From positions 124,001 through 188,000 of the forward strand of contig WACJ01000226.1 in NCBI GenBank assembly GCA_008973525.1: a stretch of 64,000 nucleotides of DNA, given 5' to 3'. The translations under genes and the position numbers were made by a program. This document shows, one piece after another, positions 59,561 through 64,000 of the stretch; the stretch's first letter is position 1; every line of letters begins with the position of its first letter. The DNA comes from Stenopsyche tienmushanensis. Lineage: Eukaryota > Arthropoda > Insecta > Trichoptera > Stenopsychidae. The notes under the pieces are model-generated. The model was given only the letters and a program-made list of their open reading frames with translations, ran no database searches and was not told the DNA's origin.

Positions 59561-59804
59561 TAGCCATTTAGCAATTTACTCATATTTATGAAATGGATTT
59601 GCATTATCAATTATATATAATTTTGCATTAATATAACACAAAATATTTATTTATTTATTTTAGGCATACTTGGAAAAATTCATGAAAATTAACAAACACT
59701 AGATTGTATCAGTATATTTAGCAGATTTATGAATTTATCATGTATGGAATTAAAATTGCAACAATTTAAATTATATTAATATTGTGAATGTTATAAAATA
59801 TTAT

Positions 59805-60190
59805 GACGGGATTGAAAAAGAGACGGCCACAATTTTTGTTGTTAAGTTCATTTGGTGTCCAAAGCTCATGCGCATTTGCAAGGACGTTGGTATTGCTTTG
59901 TCATGATACTAAAAATTTGATTAGAGACACAGAGATGAGAAGGACATCCACGGCGACAACACACACATGCGTGAGGGTTGTGTATGAATTGTGGAAGATA
60001 CGACCACTATTACATATCAGGGTGACCATAATGCTTGCGTGGGATAAGAACATGAGGCTGAATCGTTTGGTCACCCCAACATCGCCGATCCTGTATGCAT
60101 TCCTATTACCTCCAATGGTTGTCTGACCAAAAAGAGTGGAATCGCCCATCGCTTATATTAGCCAGAATCATTTCGTCCACCTTAATAACC
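59805..60190 (+). repeat. R2 module, unit 4
   Basis: Same order of words, ending in GGAATCGCCCATCGCTTATA, which it shares with unit 1. Units 1 and 4 are sister-like here. Confidence 0.7.
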
Positions 60191-60689
60191 AAGAAACTAA
60201 GCCCTTTAAAAGTTATTAGAATGTTATATTAAATAATAAAAAATAAGACAATGATTTCTAATCGAAATAGATCCACAAAAATATTCTTAATATTAATGTT
60301 TTATTTATAGATATGTAGAAAATTGCTTAATACATTTGCATGCTGCTATTAAAAACTCTGTGCCAAGTCTCCTTCCTATAGTTTACAAATACACAAACAA
60401 TAGAAAAAACTTGACATAATTGACTAATGATTTTGGGCCTTCGAACTGCAAATCTGTTTGACATCAGGCAAAATATTATAAATCCGATTTCTTGGATCTG
60501 CTGTGAAATCGAGCCTGTTTATGCACTTTAGCTTAATTGCAAAAAAATAGTCCTGCTTTACATAAATACCGGTACAAGATGTTCAGACTCGTTAGAATTC
60601 GGTTGGAAATTCAAATGCCACATAAACAAAAAGAGCATGATCGACTTGTTAAAGGACTTAATTTAGTTCGTCGTATTCTCTATGTTATT

Positions 60690-60919
60690 TAAAAAAATAT
60701 TTATATCATGAATGCTGCATTTATTGATTGAAAGTGGGGGGTGAAATGTTGACGAGGGGTGTTGAGAGATCAGGTGGGAGACGTCTGACCCCCAACATCG
60801 GCCACCCTAGTACACGTTGAAGCCCAGGTCGAGATGGATGTCAATTGAGAGATATTTTACAATTGCCATAAAGATAATTTCAATAGATAGAGCTTGGACT
60901 TTAGATGGATCAGTGACAG
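60690..60919 (+). promoter_or_regulatory. R3 module of copy D: exon 1 and likely promoter
   Basis: GTGGGAGACGTCTGACCCCC at 60774-60793, CCACCCTAGTACACG, ending with donor CAGTGACAG|GTATTCATA. Nearly identical to unit 1. It also has the upstream 38-codon frame (ATG at 60838). Confidence 0.5.
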
Positions 60920-61289
60920 GTATTCATAATAATATTTATGGAATACAGTCAATAAAATGGCTTATCGAATATGCATGAATGTGATTAATGTTTTTCTTGA
61001 ATGCTTGATAAATTCAGTAATTTATTAATAAGGAAGATCCAAATGGAACCCACTAAAAATATATTTGCATTAATATTACATATCTGAAATAATTCCATAA
61101 GTGATATCCTGCAATTGGCTTTTAATATTTCTAAACTATGGCTAATTATATATGTAATGCAGTGGGTTTTCCATAAATAAATATGTAATTAAATCAATAT
61201 ATTATATCATTAGTATAGCAGATGAGAGAGGGTTTTGAATGAGAGATACAGAATATAAATAGAATTTTTTAATGAATTGCATATGTGTG

Positions 61290-61380
61290 AAAATTGTTGA
61301 TTTTTAAGCAATATACTGTTTTGAAAGTTTCTTAATTTTATCTAGTGCGTCGATATCCATTTAAAGCTTTACATTTAATT
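61290..61380 (+). repeat. R4 block, unit 4
   Basis: GTTGATTTTTAAGCAATATAC, GAAAGTTTCTTAATTTTATC and CGATATCCATTTAAAGC. Homologous to unit 2. Confidence 0.55.
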
Positions 61381-61623
61381 TTCTTAGAATTAGTGTGCAT
61401 GGCTTTAGGGATATTTTTAAAAATATTTTGCTGATATTTTTACATTGATCAGCAACGATGAGAAGGAGACGTTGTAGTTGTTCGTACACATATTTTAAGA
61501 ATCAAATAGTAATTAATAACTGCTCAATATTTGAGCGTTTCCTATCTTTATTATAAATAACTGTTTTACAGAATATATAAATATATATAATAATTGGATA
61601 TAAATTGCATTTGTGTATTTCAG

Positions 61624-61731
61624 TGATTTTGCACAAAGCTTCAACTATATTCGTCTAAATTTGTCTGTTGTCTGATCGCCAATGTGTGGAAGCACTTCTT
61701 CTTCTTAGTTCTTCGTCTTGTCTCAATAAAG
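61624..61731 (+). other. Middle exon of copy D
   Basis: Acceptor GTGTATTTCAG and donor CAATAAAG|GTATTATAA; 108 nt, with one extra CTT repeat relative to copy A. Confidence 0.6.
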
Positions 61732-61865
61732 GTATTATAACCCTTGTACAAATGATATATACACTTGAATATGCCATAGAAAATACATGTGTATTTATAA
61801 CGAGTATGATAGGTTGATTATTTACATAAAAGCTAAAAGTATTTGTATTGTATTACAGGTTGATT

Positions 61866-62048
61866 ATGTCGATTTACAAATATGAATACGTATGTGAGGA
61901 GAAAAAACCAACATCGAGATGGATCCATAAGACTGACAATCCTAATGAATCCAAGAAACGAAATGCTGTGGATGTGATAATTAGTCTAATGAAACAAAGG
62001 CGAAGGTTCTTGAACGATGACAACGCATCCCCTAAAAAAGAAAAATAA
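61866..62048 (+). CDS. Small basic protein of the tandem family, copy D, 60 residues
   Basis: Function unknown. The acceptor GTATTACAG ends at 61858, with the ATG 7 nt in and an intron of 127 nt. It is the closest relative of copy A: changes at residues 4, 9, 15, 16 and 26, all in the N-terminal half, while residues 27-60 are identical. Silent changes are also few (four, plus a TAA for TAG stop). EEKK 11-14, Asp36...Lys43-Gln44-Arg45, RRRF and PKKEK are all present. Clustering of replacements in the first half suggests the C-terminal half is the constrained part, or gene conversion. The polyadenylation word at the position used in copy A has become AATAAG (62179). Neighbours are R1-R2-R3-R4 upstream and R5 downstream. 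Confidence 0.55.
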   Translation: MSIYKYEYVCEEKKPTSRWIHKTDNPNESKKRNAVDVIISLMKQRRRFLNDDNASPKKEK

Positions 62049-62504
62049 TTACTCCTTATTTTCTGTACAAATTTACATTGGTGGGTTTTCATTGTCATTA
62101 GATCGAAATTTCAATTTCATCTTGGTTAATTTAATGTAGTTTATAATTTTAACATTTTATTTCAACGGATATCGTGACAATAAGTAAATAATTATAGTTT
62201 TTCCAAAGTTCTTCGATTTTTGCCATATTATACATGCAACACTAGTCCCACACACATTTTTGACTTGGAAAAGTGTCTACAAAGATGCTTATATTAGTGC
62301 TAAGTTTTTGATAATTAAGAAAGCATTTGGCTGTCAAACGCAATAGAACAAAGTCATTTTAAGTCGAAGACAATTTCATTTAATATTTTCTTAAATTGGT
62401 AGAAATTGGTCGGTGGAAATTCGATTACATATACTGTTCAAACAAAATTCTTATTGATAAATTAGAGATGCATTTTCTAAAAACGTAACATAGGTGTCTT
62501 TTAA

Positions 62505-64000
62505 AAATTGCACATTTTATTTATGGAGTATGAAAACTTTTTTCAGGTGGTGTCCATCAATTTCGAGAAAACAAGAGGATATAATTTCAGATACAAATTT
62601 TACAAGGCAGCTATGATTTTGGAGAAGGGCATACCTTCTTTTATCTTTCGTTTCTTTATACAAAACTTATATATAAAATAATTTTGAAAGAAAATACAGG
62701 GTTATTAAGTATTTAACTCGCTCAATATTGCAAATCAAACAAACGATCTGTTAACATTTTTTAACAATTTATATTTCACTTAATAAAAATGTTTTAATGA
62801 AATAAACCTTTTATTACACAATCTCAAACTTTTTTTAACATACTTACTTTTGAACATTTTTCCATTTAATTTTCTACCTGGAATTCATATTATATTCATT
62901 AAAAATCATAAATTGTTCACATATTATATAATAAATATATGTAAAGGCTCTGGAAAAGCTGCCTTATAAATTCTCCACATGATTCTTAGAACTTGTGATT
63001 ATAAAAAAATATTGTAAATTGTATTTAATTACTTATAGTATAATAGCATTCAGTGATTATGTGCATTTGTTAACATATTGGGACATATTATACGATCATT
63101 AATACGCAATATTTTCAGCTTCGAATTCATAAAAATGTCTACGTCAGGCTGAAACATTTTGATTAACAATCTCTTTGAATAAATATTCATAAGTTAGTTT
63201 ATATTAATAACTCTGTATACTTCTCATTGTTAAACCTATAATTACGATTAGGTAGGTTAATTCTATTCATTTTTACAATATTGTTATAAACATAAGTATA
63301 TTCACGTCTTCTCAAATCTTTCCAAACCATTTAGTTTATAATCTTAGAAATAGGCTTTTAACACTATTTACAACACTAGAACAAAACTGAAAAACCAAAA
63401 CAGTTTCAGGGAAGCATTGGCCCTAAGCTTTTTGACAAACTCATCGTTTATTCATATAACAAAATATTTACATTGTTAAGTTTATATTCTTTAGCATAAT
63501 CACATCACATAAAGTTTTAAAAAATAAGATAGATTGCTAAGACAAAAAATTATTTAAATAGCCACATTTGGTATGTGTTACTTCAATACACTATTTGTAT
63601 GAATTAAATTAAAAAATCTTTCATCAAATGAAAATAAGATAAATCTCTCCTGTTATCCTGTGGCATAGTATATTGATAAAAATATCTCATTCATCAATAA
63701 TTCAATCATTCCATTTTCCCGTCAGTGTATAATTAAAAGTACTGTATACGCTTCTGGAGAACGTTCAATTCTATTCGACGAGAATAACTTCTGTTTGAGT
63801 TAAAAAAATCAACTTTGGATTCATCCATCCATTTTTGTGCCCCAAACGGACCACTATATTTGTTTAATTTATATAATATGGGATTATTTAGCGCTATATC
63901 AGCTCAGTTTAAGACGAATTTATTTTGAACGATAATAAAATCTGCTGAGCGTTTTCAAAACTATTTTTGGTAGTGCGTATAATTCTATATTGAAAAAAAA
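62505..64000 (+). repeat. R5 module, unit 4, cut by the window end
   Basis: Aligns with 44890-46360 and 50705-52160. The E block is at 62538-62551. It carries an extra 50 bp or so at about 63460-63510. The last bases match the point in unit 1 about 100 bp before the next R1, so a further unit is expected just outside. Confidence 0.75.

Noticed and set aside
42758..60126. Plus-strand frames in R2 modules (YRGDHI...TDL-CNPNTS)
   Set aside because: The frame is alike in two units but stopped or shifted in the others, with no start or splice support.
35089..64000. Idea that the small genes are a male-determining or meiotic-drive locus
   Set aside because: Some insect sex factors are proteins of similar size, but no sequence similarity, sex linkage or expression data are visible here, so it stays speculation.
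1..64000. tRNA, rRNA, CRISPR or bacterial operon features
   Set aside because: No cloverleaf with convincing A and B boxes, no rRNA core words, no spaced short repeats and no dense bacterial-type coding were found.

Overview
This is an AT-rich stretch of nuclear DNA from an animal, almost certainly an insect. It has spliced genes with GT/AG introns and AATAAA signals. It also holds relics of mariner, hAT, Tigger/pogo, Helitron-like and jockey-type elements, and its coding density is very low. I cannot name the order or species. No bacterial, organellar, rRNA, tRNA or CRISPR feature was seen.

Positions 1-35,000 are a transposon graveyard with no convincing host gene. The best-supported elements are: a hAT-like element with a perfect 8-bp target duplication (6669-7161); a Tigger-like MITE (9981-10780); two neighbouring mariners (13070-13627 and 13729-14985); a large inverted repeat (25.07-28.71 kb) nested in an older TTAA-flanked element and itself interrupted by an exactly 1000-bp hAT element with an 8-bp duplication; two mariner deletion derivatives (30161-30533 and 30580-31122); and a TTAA-type element (31662-33256).

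Positions 35,100-64,000 are the notable part: a tandemly expanded family of tiny spliced genes. A founder-like gene at about 35.2-36.5 kb has two 5' UTR exons and one coding exon for an 84-residue Gly/Asp-rich protein. Further on are four recognisable copies of a gene for a 58-60 residue basic protein, with coding exons at 44.26, 50.44 (broken by a stop codon), 55.03 (very divergent) and 61.87 kb. A decayed copy may lie at 40.2-40.6 kb. Each younger copy has the same exon layout: an exon-1/promoter module with a conserved donor, a 104-108 nt middle exon, and a coding exon starting 7 nt before the ATG. All proteins share a core of Asp, six mostly hydrophobic residues, then Lys, followed by a Lys-rich tail.

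The genes sit in units of about 4.5-6.9 kb built of modules in fixed order, named here R1, R2, R3 (exon 1), R4, G (gene) and R5 (which opens with a splice-acceptor-like block, E). R1, R2 and R3 look like diverged relatives of one another and outnumber the coding exons about three to one. The window ends inside the R5 module of the last unit, so the array continues to the right. No known system is recognised here. The cluster is best described as a lineage-specific, birth-and-death family of small proteins or RNAs of unknown function.
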